Source of the DNA: Hedera helix
Taxonomy: Eukaryota; Streptophyta; Magnoliopsida; Apiales; Araliaceae
Direction of reading: 5' to 3'
Assembly (NCBI GenBank): GCA_947179155.2
Contig: OX359278.1
Span: 28,834,773 to 28,898,772, forward strand
Length of the DNA stretch: 64,000 nt
Each line of letters opens with the position of its first letter. Within the stretch, counting starts at the first letter, position 1. The notes below the pieces were generated by a model. That model did not search any database. It was given only the letters and a program-made list of their open reading frames with translations, and had not been told where the DNA came from. This document shows, piece by piece, positions 11,464-21,376 of the stretch. The position numbers and the translations under genes were made by a program.

Positions 11464-12693
11464 GGGCAAAACATAATATTTCCCCACTAAAGTGGCACGT
11501 TTACTTAATACACTATTAAACTTTTAATTTTATAAATTATCATATTAAACTAATTAAAAAAAATTAATTAGGTTATTCCGTCAAATTATATGGATGGAAG
11601 TTATCTATTATTCTACGTGATATTTTTTTATTTATTCAGAAATTATTTGGAAAAGCCACGTGGTATGTGCTATATTTTTTATTATTTCCAAAATGACATG
11701 TCTTTTTTTCATTATCATGTTATTAATTTAAAATAAAATATATAAAACTAAAATTATTTAAAAGAGTTTTTAAAAAATAAATAACTTTAAAAATTTAAAT
11801 AAAATTTAAATAAACTTGAAAATTTACAATAAAATTTTTTAAAATAAAATAATATTTTTTTAAAATATAAAATAAAACTAAAATTAATTTTTAAAAATAA
11901 AAATAAAATTAAAAATTACAACATAAAATTCAAAACAAAATAACAAAATTTTAAAACAAATAAAATTAAAATAAATTTAAAAATTACAATAAAAAATAAA
12001 AAATAAAAAATACAAATTTTAAAATACAAATTTTTAATATTTTATTGACGAAAGTTATTTATCTTATTTAAAAAAATTTGTTTGTAATTTTCAAGTTCAT
12101 TTTAATTTAAGAATTTGCATTTTGAAAATTTTATTATTTTTTTTTAATTTTTTGGGGTAATTTTCAAGTTTATTTTAATTTTATTTGTTTTAAAGTTGTT
12201 ATTTTGTTTTGAATTTTATTTTATAATTTTTCAAGTTTATTTTAATTTTATTTATATTTTTTAAAATTAATTTTAATTTTTGTTTAATTTTCTTTCAACA
12301 CAACATTCGTATAATTTTACAATAAAAATGTTTAAAATAAAATAATAAATTTTAAAAATATTTATTTATTATTATTATTTTGTTTAAAATTATTTTAAAT
12401 AATTTTAGTTTTATATATTTTATTTTAAGTTAATAACATTGTAATAGAAAAACCAATGTCATTTTTGAAATAATAAAAAATATAGCACATGCCACGTGGC
12501 CTTTTCAAATAATTTTTGAATAAATAAAAAAAATGCCACATAGGATAATAGATAACTTTCGTCCAAATAATTTGACGGAATTGCCCAATTATTGTTTTTA
12601 ATTAGTTTAATCTGGTAATTTATAAAATTAAAAGTTCAATGGTATATTAAGTAAAACGTGTTAACTTAAGTGGGTAAATACTATATTTTGCCT
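11464..12693. mobile_element. Nested element with about 300-bp TIRs
   Basis: The left arm starts GGGCAAAACATAATATTTCC, and the reverse complement of the right arm starts AGGCAAAATATAGTATTTAC. The arms stay alignable for about 300 bp, including CTTTTAATTTTATAAATTA, TCCGTCAAATTAT, GCCACGTGG and the inner end ACTAAAATTATTTAAAA. The middle (about 11760-12380) is A/T-rich low complexity with no coding sequence. The long, well matched TIRs resemble non-autonomous Mutator-like or foldback elements; a 9-bp target duplication is not obvious. Confidence 0.7.
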
Positions 12694-13197
12694 AAAAAAA
12701 AAGTCTAGGCCCCGTCCGCTGTTTAATACTACGGGCGGGGTATAGCGTTTCGCAGTATAAAACTGTGGACGATAGAAATGAATAAATATTTATAAAAAAA
12801 AAATCTAGGGTTTTGCAGTGTTAAACTGCGGTTGGCAGAAAACGAAGATATCTCTGACAACTTTTTCTAGATTACTTTCACGACTCCTTTATTTGTTCAT
12901 CAATCTATTTCTATAAACCTTAATTCCCCCTTCAATTGCTCTACATTTTCAATTTTCTCTCTTTAAAAATCAGAATTAATATGGTGTCACTGATCTTTTT
13001 CAGAATCTTGAATTTCATTTGGTAATTCCCTTCTTGTCTCTTTTCAGAAAAGATGATAGAGAGAGATAAATATGTTTACGAAAGAAGGAAAAAAAAACCC
13101 GCAAATCGTAATTCTTAAGAATTTGGTTATTTATCACTTTCTACAGATCTGGGTTTTTGGCAAAATAAAGACATGGATATTTCTCTGTAACCAATTA

Positions 13198-13649
13198 GGG
13201 AATGTTCGGTGCCAACTTATAAGTTGGTCAACCCAACTTATAAGTTGATTTTGCTAAAAAAGTGTTTGTTTGGAACTTATAAGTCAACTTAAAAAATGAC
13301 TTATAAGTCAGAAAAAATAAGTAAGTAAAACTTACTTTTTTTTTTTTACTTATAAGTCATTTTTTAAGTTTTGGTCAAACCTATTGAAATGTCCATTTTG
13401 CCCTCTTTTATTTTAACATGTTATTTTCTTTGAGGTTATTTTAGTAATCTTAACATTTTATTTTAACTTATAAGTCATTATTAGCCGAACACATCCACAA
13501 CTATTACTTATAATTCCCGACTTATAAGTAAAAATGATGCCGAACACCTTTACTTATAAATCTAATAAAATTTTAACTTATAAATCGACTAAAATTTTAA
13601 CTTTAAGTTAAAAAAAAAAAAAAAAAAAAAGTCACTCCCGAACGGGCCC
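13198..13649. mobile_element. Tourist-like (PIF/Harbinger) MITE
   Basis: The ends are GGGAATGTTCGG (13198) and CCGAACGGGCCC (to 13649), inverted with 9 of 12 matching, flanked by TTA duplications at 13195-13197 and 13650-13652. The interior carries many copies of the self-complementary ACTTATAAGT motif and a 22-bp poly(A) run near 13609-13630. At 452 bp it is a typical size. It lies inside long-TIR element 1 and so inserted later. Confidence 0.85.
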
Positions 13650-15499
13650 TTAGAATATTTGGGGTTTTTAGTTTGCTGCTAAATTTTGTCTATGTTATTT
13701 GGTTGCAGGGTGATATTAGGAATAAGGATAATTTGGAGAAGTTATTTTCTATAATTATGTATGTTGAATTAATAATTATGCTTCTTATTTTGATGAATAT
13801 TAAACTCATTTGGGAAATTCCTTTTGGTAAGAAAGAATAAAGAAATGTTTTATGGACCCCTCTGGTTCCGCAGTTTAATACTACGGAGCCCCTCCTCCTT
13901 CCACAGAGCCTCCTTTCTATTGGGAATGCTCTATTTGCAACTCAGATCAAATGAATCTCCAGTCAGATATCAGTTTGATTTACCGGTGTACAAACTACCA
14001 CAGCCATTTGCTCCACGAAGACCGACTAGATGTCTATTCAATAGCTAAAATTGCCCTTTATCCATAGCCTCAACATCTTGAGAAAGTGAAAGTGTAATGA
14101 AGAAAAACTGTCAAGGGAAACTGCATCAATACCACCCTTTTACAGATGAAATTATCAATGTGAACCTCGCAATATTGTTACACAATTTCCAGGGACTCCG
14201 ATTAGATGCATAGATAGAGCTGTAACTCTATAAGCTAAAGAAGGTTCATTTAACATTCTTTTTGAAGGGCCAAAAAGTTAGAGTACGGAAAAGGTTCTTT
14301 TCCATTTCAAATTCTTGTGAAGTATCAATATACGGAAAAGCAAAAGCAAGTGGGAAAAAAAAGTGTTAAGTTACATTAGAATTACATGGTAAGGAACACT
14401 CAACTAAATCCTAACTTCCTCGAGCAAAATTCAGGAAGACTGAGATTTGCTGATTCTATTTCCTACAAATCTACAAATATACTTACAAGGCAAAACCAAG
14501 AACAAGTGTAAAAACAAATGAACAAATGGAAAAATCTGTCATTTAAAAGTCACAGGAGTCAGTTGCGCTATCCATAGACTCCTCTCGCCGACGTTGAGTC
14601 GATGTACTCCTACGTTCTAAATGATCCATGTATATCAAAGTTGGAATATCAAGTTGATGAAAAGAAAAAATATAGATTGGCATGCAGAAGATGGGGTTGG
14701 GAGAAAATGAGGAACAAGGCAAATCCAGGATATTCTTGGTTTGTTAACTCTTCATTAAAAAACAGTTGAGCACTACTGACGTTTATTATACTGGGAATGC
14801 TCTATTTTTAACTCATATTTATGCTATGTTTAGCGCCCGTAGTTTAATAATGCAGATGGGTAAAGAAATTTGGTCATTGCCAGCAATATCAGGTATGTTC
14901 TTCCCTCTCAATGTGTTGGATTGAGACATGGGAAAGGTCTCATTAATAACAGATGAATGTAGCTCCTGGTGAAGTGGTTCCGTTGTGAGAAGTGCATGAA
15001 ATTAGTTTTTCAACATCTCATCAAGAAAAATAATCACTGACTCACATTGAAATACATGGAAAATGTAATAAGTTGGATCTAGTTTTATTTTCTGATTCAG
15101 AGTTGGAATGCTTCTCATTTGCAGGAAGATGCAAAGGAGGGCTCTTGCTTCAAGGGTTACAGCTGAAGCTTTCTGTCTCTATGTGAATGATATTAGTGGC
15201 AATCTGCAGTTTAATACTCCGGATCTTATTTTTTGAATAATCTAGAATTTTTTGAAAAAATATCTAGTGTCCATAGAATTAAATCGAGGACGGGGCCATC
15301 CAAAAAATTTTTACTCTAGCTTCTGCAGTATTAAACTACGGACGGGGCCTAGAATTTTGTGATTAAGGGGTATTTTGGATTTTTATGTCCATCTGCAATA
15401 TTAAACTATAGTATACTGGATATTAAACTACGGACGGGAGTGTTTCTAACCATTAGATCTGAGGATATATCCTTTTTTATAACGTTGTCAATGAATTGG

Positions 15500-15501
<2 letters not shown>

Positions 15502-15540
<39 letters not shown>
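15502..15540. repeat. (AT)n microsatellite
   Basis: A pure AT dinucleotide run of 39 bp lies exactly between the right end of long-TIR element 1 and the left end of element 2. Similar runs flank the other cluster members. Confidence 0.95.
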
Positions 15541-15545
<5 letters not shown>

Positions 15546-16830
15546 GCAACGTTGTAAAAAACCTTTTATCTTTACAACAGATCTTAGCCGTCTATGTTGA
15601 GATTTAATGGTTAAAATGGTCATCGTCCGCAGTTTAGTTTTCAGAAATTCATAGTTTAATACCGTGGCAGGTAATAAATGTCTAAAATACCCCCAACATT
15701 CAATTTAGTGAATATACCGTCCGTTGTTTAATATTGCATTCGGGTAAAAAAAAAATTATCGTCCACAGTTCAATATTGCAGATGGGTAAAAAAAATTATC
15801 ATCCGCAGTTTAATACTACGAACACTAGAAACTTTTGACTTTCCCCCAAACTACGTCTTTAGTGCTAGGTATGGACACAACTTCTCTTCATCTATAATAA
15901 CGTCCTAAGATTAGAAAAGTGCTAGGTACTACTTTATCCTCAACAGTGTTATTTAAACTGCTACTAATGCTCCATAAATTAATTAACGAGTAATCCGCAG
16001 TGTGTATGGACACTACTTTATCCTCAGCAGTGTGTATGGATCCTATTAAAATCAAACACAGATTGTGCACGTGACGCTCCAGTCAATTCCAAATTGGAGA
16101 TTTAATAGGAACTCAATTCTGATGCTCCCTACAAGATCGGAATATTTTACAAGCATTAGTTGCCAGATCTTCACAAGAATGGAAAAACAGCTAATCTAGC
16201 AACAAGTGCAACCCTCGTTACAACAACACTGTATGTAGAAGCCCATCCATCTGCCTGAACATAGTCTAAACCTCTAGACATAGGGCCCCTGCCACGTCGA
16301 GGAATCCCTGAATAATCTAGATGCAATCTTAATCCCTGTTGGGAACAATCTATAACAAGTTAATTTTTATTTAGTGAGAAGTGATAAAACTAAGAGTTAA
16401 CACTTTTTTTAAAACCTAGTCTGATATGATCATCTGCTACTTCTCTAATCTGGGAATGCACGTCCGCAGTATTAAACTATGAATTGGGAGAAAGTAAATA
16501 ATAACGTAGTTTAGAAGGAAGCCAAAATTTTCTAACGTCCACAGTATTAAATTCCAAACGACATATTTTTTTTTTACCTGTTTGTTGTATTAACTGCAGA
16601 CTATAATTTTTTTTTACCCGTCCATAGCAATAAACTGCAAACGGTATATTTACCAAATTAAATGTTAGGGGCATTTTGGACATTTATTACCGTCTACAGT
16701 ATTAAATTACGAATTTCTGAAAATTAAACTGCGGACGAGAGTTATTTTAACCATTAGATCTCAACATAGACAACTGAGATCTGTTTTAAAGATATATATT
16801 TTCTTACAGCGTTGTCAATGAATCGGTCCC
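15541..16830. mobile_element. Long-TIR element 2 of the cluster
   Basis: The left arm (15541-15830, GGCAACGTTGTAAAAAACC onward) and the reverse complement of the right arm (16440-16830) share the ordered phrases GATTTAATGGTTAAAAT / GATCTAATGGTTAAAAT, CGTCCGCAGTTTA(A/G)TTTTCAG, TAATAAATGTC(T/C)AAAAT and ATTTA(G/A)T-rich spacers with palindromes. It is bounded by TA tracts. The interior (about 15840-16430) is unrecognised; it contains a duplicated CAGTGTGTATGGA phrase near 15997-16038. No transposase is visible. Confidence 0.65.
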
Positions 16831-16860
16831 TATATATATACACACATACACACGCATACA

Positions 16861-17003
16861 TTTATTACTGTCTGCAGTATTAAACTACCGATTCCTAAAA
16901 ACTAAACTGTGGATGAGAGTCATTTTAACTATTAGATCTCAACATAGATTGTTTAGATCTCTTATAAGGATAGATCATTTTTTATAAAGTTGTCAATGGA
17001 TCA

Positions 17004-17006
<3 letters not shown>
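16861..17006. mobile_element. Orphan right end of the long-TIR family
   Basis: This repeats the right arm just upstream (16680-16830): TTTATTACTGTCTGCAGTAT, then a second palindrome relic, TTAGATCTCAACATAGA, TTTTTATAAAGTTGTCAATG and GGATCAGTC followed by (TA)n. It has no partner left arm, so it may come from unequal exchange or a partial element. Confidence 0.65.

Positions 17007-17036
<30 letters not shown>
17007..17036. repeat. (TA)n microsatellite
   Basis: A 30-bp TA run separates the orphan right end from long-TIR element 3. Confidence 0.95.
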
Positions 17037-17039
<3 letters not shown>

Positions 17040-17417
17040 GACGATGTTAAAATGGCCCTCGACTGCAATTTAGTTTCTAAGATACCGCAATTTAATACCG
17101 CAAACGGTGTTAAATGTCTAAAATAACCCCAACATTCAATTATTCAATTAATACACTCACCATCTGCAGTAGAATTAATTAAAAAAATTATCATCTGTAG
17201 TATTAAACTGCGGACGATGTCTACTCGAAGAAGTGTAAGAGATCTGGGTGTAAAATTGTTGAAGAATCTCTGTAAAAAAATAGCAACATTGTTATGAAAA
17301 CGATATGCTGTTTTTTTACAGAGATTTTTTAACAATTATTCACACATATCTCTTACATCCTCCTCAAAGCCTCATCTGTAGTTTAATACTGGGGATGATA
17401 AAAAAAATTAATTACCC

Positions 17418-18760
17418 AGACCGGTACTGTCAAAATGAGATGACATCCAAAAATAAATGTTATGAATTAGAACGAACTCAATTTTATATTTAAGGCTATA
17501 AATTTAGTTATTTCTCATCGTTACAGATTCATGTTAGTAAGAATAAGTAAAAAGAAATAAAAAAATTAATAGCCTTAAGTATAAATACCCAGCTCGCTAT
17601 TATCAAAATAATAAACAATAAGTAATAAATAATGAACAATGACTGGAATGGATGGGTATTGAAGAACATGGGCAACATTCATGCCCATAAAAAATAGATA
17701 TTTCTTTTCTTTCTGAAAGTTTTGAGTATTGGAGAAAAGTAAACAACTACCCATCTTATTTATAGTGGACTGAATTACTTAGATTCAAAGAGACAGAATA
17801 ATTTTCTCACCATTTATGGGGAAATAATTGCTACCCCAATGTAATCGTTTGAAATTCCTCAAGTTGACTGCAAACGAAAAAAATTTAAAACCCCCCCAAC
17901 ATCTGTAATATTAAACTGCGAAAGGAGGGAAGGTGGGAATTCATAGAATAGTCGTGCAAAATTTAGAATTTTAAAAGCTCAGCGTTTACAGTCCCTAAAC
18001 GACGTCGTTTTGGATGCTGTCATTTGATTCTCCGTCCGTATTATTAAATTACGAACAGAGGGAAGACGAAGAGACATACGACATTCCCTAAACGACATCT
18101 TTTTGGACGTTGTTATTTAATTTCTCCGCCTGCAGTATTAAACTACGGACGGTGGAAAGACGGGGAGATATAGGGTAGTCCCTAAACGACGTTGTTTTGG
18201 ACGTTGTCATTTGAATTCCCCGTCCGCAGTATTAAACTGAGGACGGGGGATAACTAAGGTTAAAAATTTTCCTTCTCCTGCGTATTCTCGTTGTAGATTC
18301 ATGTTATCTGGGATGAATGAGAAACATGTAAGACTAGACAGATGGAATGATATATACCAATTGTTTAGCTATGTTTTTTTTTTCTCATTTGCCCAGATCA
18401 CACGAATTATTAAGAATAAGAAAATGCAAGAAGATTTTTTTTTTTAAATAACTTTAAGTCGAACAACCTAGATTGCATATTCTCGTTGTAAATTCATGTT
18501 ATAACTACTCAGATCGCTATTGTGAAAATGAGATGAGATCCAAAATAATTGTTATGAACAATGACGAACAAAGTTTTATAATTAAGGCTATAAATTTTTT
18601 GTTTCTCCTGCGTATCCTCGTTGCAGATTCATATTATCTACAAGAAAAAATAGAAAATCTAATAACCTTAATTATAACTACCCAAATCGTTACTGTGAAA
18701 ATGAGATGAGATCCAAAATGATTGTTATGAACAATGTCGAACACAATTTTATAATTAACC
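17418..18760. repeat. 173-bp direct repeats, two dimers
   Basis: The phrase AGATCGCTATTGTGAAAATG and neighbours recurs at 17418, 17591, 18511 and 18684. The spacing is exactly 173 bp within each pair. Shared downstream text includes GAGATGAGATCCAAAAT, GTTATGAACAATG and AAGGCTATAAATTT. The two pairs flank the 93-bp array, which suggests duplication within element 3. Confidence 0.8.
17991..18270. repeat. 93-bp tandem array containing the palindrome
   Basis: Units start GTCCCTAAACGACGTCGTTT at 17991, 18084 and 18178, spaced 93 and 94 bp. A fourth, separated unit starts at 18815. Each holds the AAACGACGTCGTTTT-type palindrome, then GGACGTTGTCATTTGA, then one CCGTCCGCAG-type palindrome, then GGGAAGACGGGGAGACATA. 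Each unit thus combines two different palindromes. Confidence 0.85.
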
Positions 18761-19130
18761 TAGTGTCCACAATATTAAACTTCGAACGGAGGGAAGACAG
18801 GGAGACATAGGACAGTCCCTAAACGATGTCGTTTTGGACGCCGTCGTTTGATATTTTCGTCTACTATATTAAACAACAGATCAAAATGACATCGTTTTAA
18901 CGTGTAAGGCCTAATATTCACCATCCGCGGTATTAAACTGTGGACGGTGAGTGTATTAATTAAATGTTGAGGTTATTTTGGACATTTTACACTGTCCGCA
19001 GTATTAAACTATGGTATCCTGAAAACTAAACTGCAGACGATGGCCATTTTAACCATCAAATCTCAATCTAGAAAACTGAGATCTGTTGTAAGGATAAATC
19101 TTTTTTTATAACGTTGTCAATGGATCGGTC

Positions 19131-19952
19131 TTATATATATATAAAATACGAATATTAATATATACAAATATGCATATACAGATTTGAACGGATACGAATA
19201 CAAATAATATTCACTTTGACATGGATATTGATAGTATCCATTTCAACGCAAATACGAGTACAAATTTTCAGAACGAATTTCCATATTTCAGACTCCATTT
19301 ATAGCTTTAGATCTAACTTGGCTCGAAACGAATATCGAATATTTAAGACTCCATTTACGGATAGGAAAAGGGCGGAACTTCTAAAGGAGTTATATTTCTA
19401 AAGGAACTAAAGTAAATTTTATCAAATTATAACCTGAAATTTTATCAAATCACATTTTTTTTTAATTATATCGATATTACTCGTGAATTTAGTTGAATAA
19501 GAAGTAATTAATTTCTTACTCATTAGTATCATAACTAAATTAAAATTAAATTAAACTTGAATTAAGATTAATATTCCAACCAAATTCCTAGTTTATATTG
19601 TCAATACAATTATATTTTAATATATAATTTTATTTTTACCGAGTGAAATTTAACAATATAATAATTATCTTATCAGATCCCTAATAACTCTGCACTACAT
19701 TAATTTAATTGTGTAAATATTTGAGTGAAAATTAAAAGTTACATTATACAGTTCAATTAATTACTTTAATAAAAATTTAATAATTCAATAATGATCTTTT
19801 CAAAGTTTTATTTGAATAGATTCACACTCGTTGAATTGAATATTTTAATAATTTATCAGAAAAATATCTCCACACATATAGCGACGTAGTGGTGAGGTTG
19901 GTTTCACAAATTTTGGTGCTATTCTTCTCTTCAACTACCTATGCCACCTACT
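19131..19952. other. AT-rich spacer with GGATACGAATAC-type motifs
   Basis: 19140-19400 has repeated ATACGAATA, GGATACGAATAC and GGATATTGATAGTATCC motifs like those at 10800-11000, possibly the other end of the element into which the cluster inserted. 19400-19950 shows nothing recognisable. A 61-codon open frame here has no domain. Confidence 0.35.
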
Positions 19953-20309
19953 GCAAATGCACTCACTAACCGCGTAGACCGTGGGGTTGACGATTAGTCG
20001 TATTTGTGAAATTTCATGTCACATGACTTGGAGTTGAACATGATTAAAATAATAAATAGAAAAATAAGGGGCAAACTTGGTCAAAGTACAAAGCATTGGT
20101 ATTTTCACAGACATTCATTATTTTTTAATATATATATATAAGCAAATGTACTCACTAACCGCGTAAGCTGCGGGGTTGACGATTATGTCGTATTTGTGAA
20201 ATTTCATCTCGCATGACTTGGAGTTGAACATGCATGAAATAATAAATAGAAAAATAGGAAAAAAAATTAGTCAAAGTACAAAGTATTGGTATTTTCACAG
20301 ACATTCATT

Positions 20310-20330
<21 letters not shown>
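19953..20330. repeat. 189-bp tandem dimer ending in (TA)n
   Basis: Units start GCAAATGCACTCACTAACCG (19953) and GCAAATGTACTCACTAACCG (20142). Both contain GGGGTTGACGATTA, TCGTATTTGTGAAATTTCAT, TGACTTGGAGTTGAACATG and TTTTCACAGACATTCATT, and both end in (TA)n. The second TA tract (about 20314-20348) is longer. Divergence between the units is low. Confidence 0.9.
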
Positions 20331-20348
<18 letters not shown>

Positions 20349-20353
<5 letters not shown>

Positions 20354-21344
20354 GTTTACCAGAGCATGAGCATGCCCAAATTTAAAATCAAGGAATTAAA
20401 ATATAAAAGTTGAAGTCAATAACAGAGAAATTTTCAAAGTTCATGCCTAAAAAAGGGAGCTGATAGGCGTTGACGAGAGTTATGACAAAAGAAAATAATA
20501 CTCTTTCAGGATAAATTTTTTTAATTAATTTTTATAATTAAATTAATTATTTTTTTAATTAATATATCTTATTATTCTTTTATATATATGTAAAAAATTT
20601 ATAAATATTATAAACTACATATAATTTAGTACTAATCTCAATATTTACTTTTTTTAAAATATAAATATATACATTTAATTGTTAATTTTAAAAAAGTCAT
20701 TGAAAAACTTTTATCTTGAGACGAACAGAGTATGTATTATGAATATCTATATCGACTTTTTAATTGTCAGTTACGTGAATAAATATTTGTACAATTTTTA
20801 AAAAAAAATATGTAATAAATAAGTTTCACAATTATAATTCAACAAAAAATTATCTAATTTTATATATTAATATATTTTATATTCGCAATTATAATTTACT
20901 ACAGAATTATCGCAATACATATAACACGACTCTATGACAAGGCAGCGGAAAGCTTGACTCTTTAATACGCTCTATCTGACAATAATACTTCAAAACAAAT
21001 TCCTTCTTTTATAATATTAAAATTACCATAAAATATTCTTGGACCAAAGGCGGACACGAAAATTTCATTGCACTCTTATAATTAAATTAAATAAAATAAA
21101 AATCAATTCATTCATTCTAAAAAAAAGTTTTATTTATAAATATTAATGATGTATTTTTATTCTATGTTATTATTAAAATAATAAATTATTAATTTAATAA
21201 TTATGACATAATAATAAAATACTGAAGATAAACTTAATTATAGTGTAATTTAAATATTTATCAAAAAATAATCATTTTCCAAGTTGCCAAATTGTTTTTT
21301 TTTTAAGACAAGTCACTTTACTTTTTTCCCCCATAGTCAAAATT

Positions 21345-21376
<32 letters not shown>

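Larger units (their letters stand above)
11290..15501. mobile_element. Long-TIR element 1 of the palindrome-rich cluster
   Basis: The left end (11290-11480, from GGAACTGATCCATTGACAAT) and the reverse complement of the right end (15310-15501, from GACCAATTCATTGACAACGT) match for about 190 bp. Shared phrases include CAGATCTAATGGTTAGAAAC and AATGTCCAAAATAACCCTTAA. Both outer flanks are TA-rich simple repeats, so a TA target is likely. The body contains a nested long-TIR element (11464-12693), a Tourist MITE (13198-13649) and non-repetitive sequence with short open frames. One of these (13824-14048) encodes a peptide ending in LPVYKLPQPFAPRRPTRC that I do not recognise; it might be a captured gene fragment. 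No transposase was found. MULE or foldback type are possible classes. Confidence 0.65.
11395..19050. repeat. Dispersed short palindrome, about 30 copies
   Basis: A unit of about 27 bp recurs throughout: arm CCGTCCGCAG, loop TATTAAA (or TTTAATA in the other orientation), arm CTGCGGACGG, with substitutions. Clear copies lie near 12711-12737, 12752-12773, 13867-13885, 15323-15345, 15627-15640, 15801-15820, 16461-16480, 17190-17216, 18032-18056, 18124-18151, 18220-18247, 18768-18792, 18921-18947 and 18990-19010. Loop orientation is mostly TTTAATA in left arms and TATTAAA in right arms of the host elements. It occurs in TIRs, in element interiors and in the 93-bp tandem array. Its GC-rich arms stand out from the AT-rich surroundings. 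Confidence 0.85.
17037..19130. mobile_element. Long-TIR element 3 of the cluster
   Basis: The left arm (17037-17220) carries the family order: blocks like GTTAAAATGGCC, CAATTTAGTTTC, TTAAATGTCTAAAATAACCC and a palindrome. The right arm (18920-19130) is its reverse complement, ending TTATAACGTTGTCAATGGAT and GGTC before (TA)n. The interior contains the 173-bp dimers and the 93-bp array listed below. A hairpin at 17271-17334 pairs ATCTCTGTAAAAAAATAGCA with its later complement. No recognised protein is encoded. Confidence 0.65.

Noticed and set aside
13824..14048. A 74-codon gene
   Set aside because: It is inside a transposon, contains one of the short palindromes and has no known domain; noted only as a possible captured fragment.
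15359..15607. 82-codon open frame
   Set aside because: It runs through a transposon end and an AT microsatellite and has no domain.
17991..18270. CRISPR-like array
   Set aside because: The whole unit including the supposed spacer is repeated, the copies are diverged, and the genome is plant.
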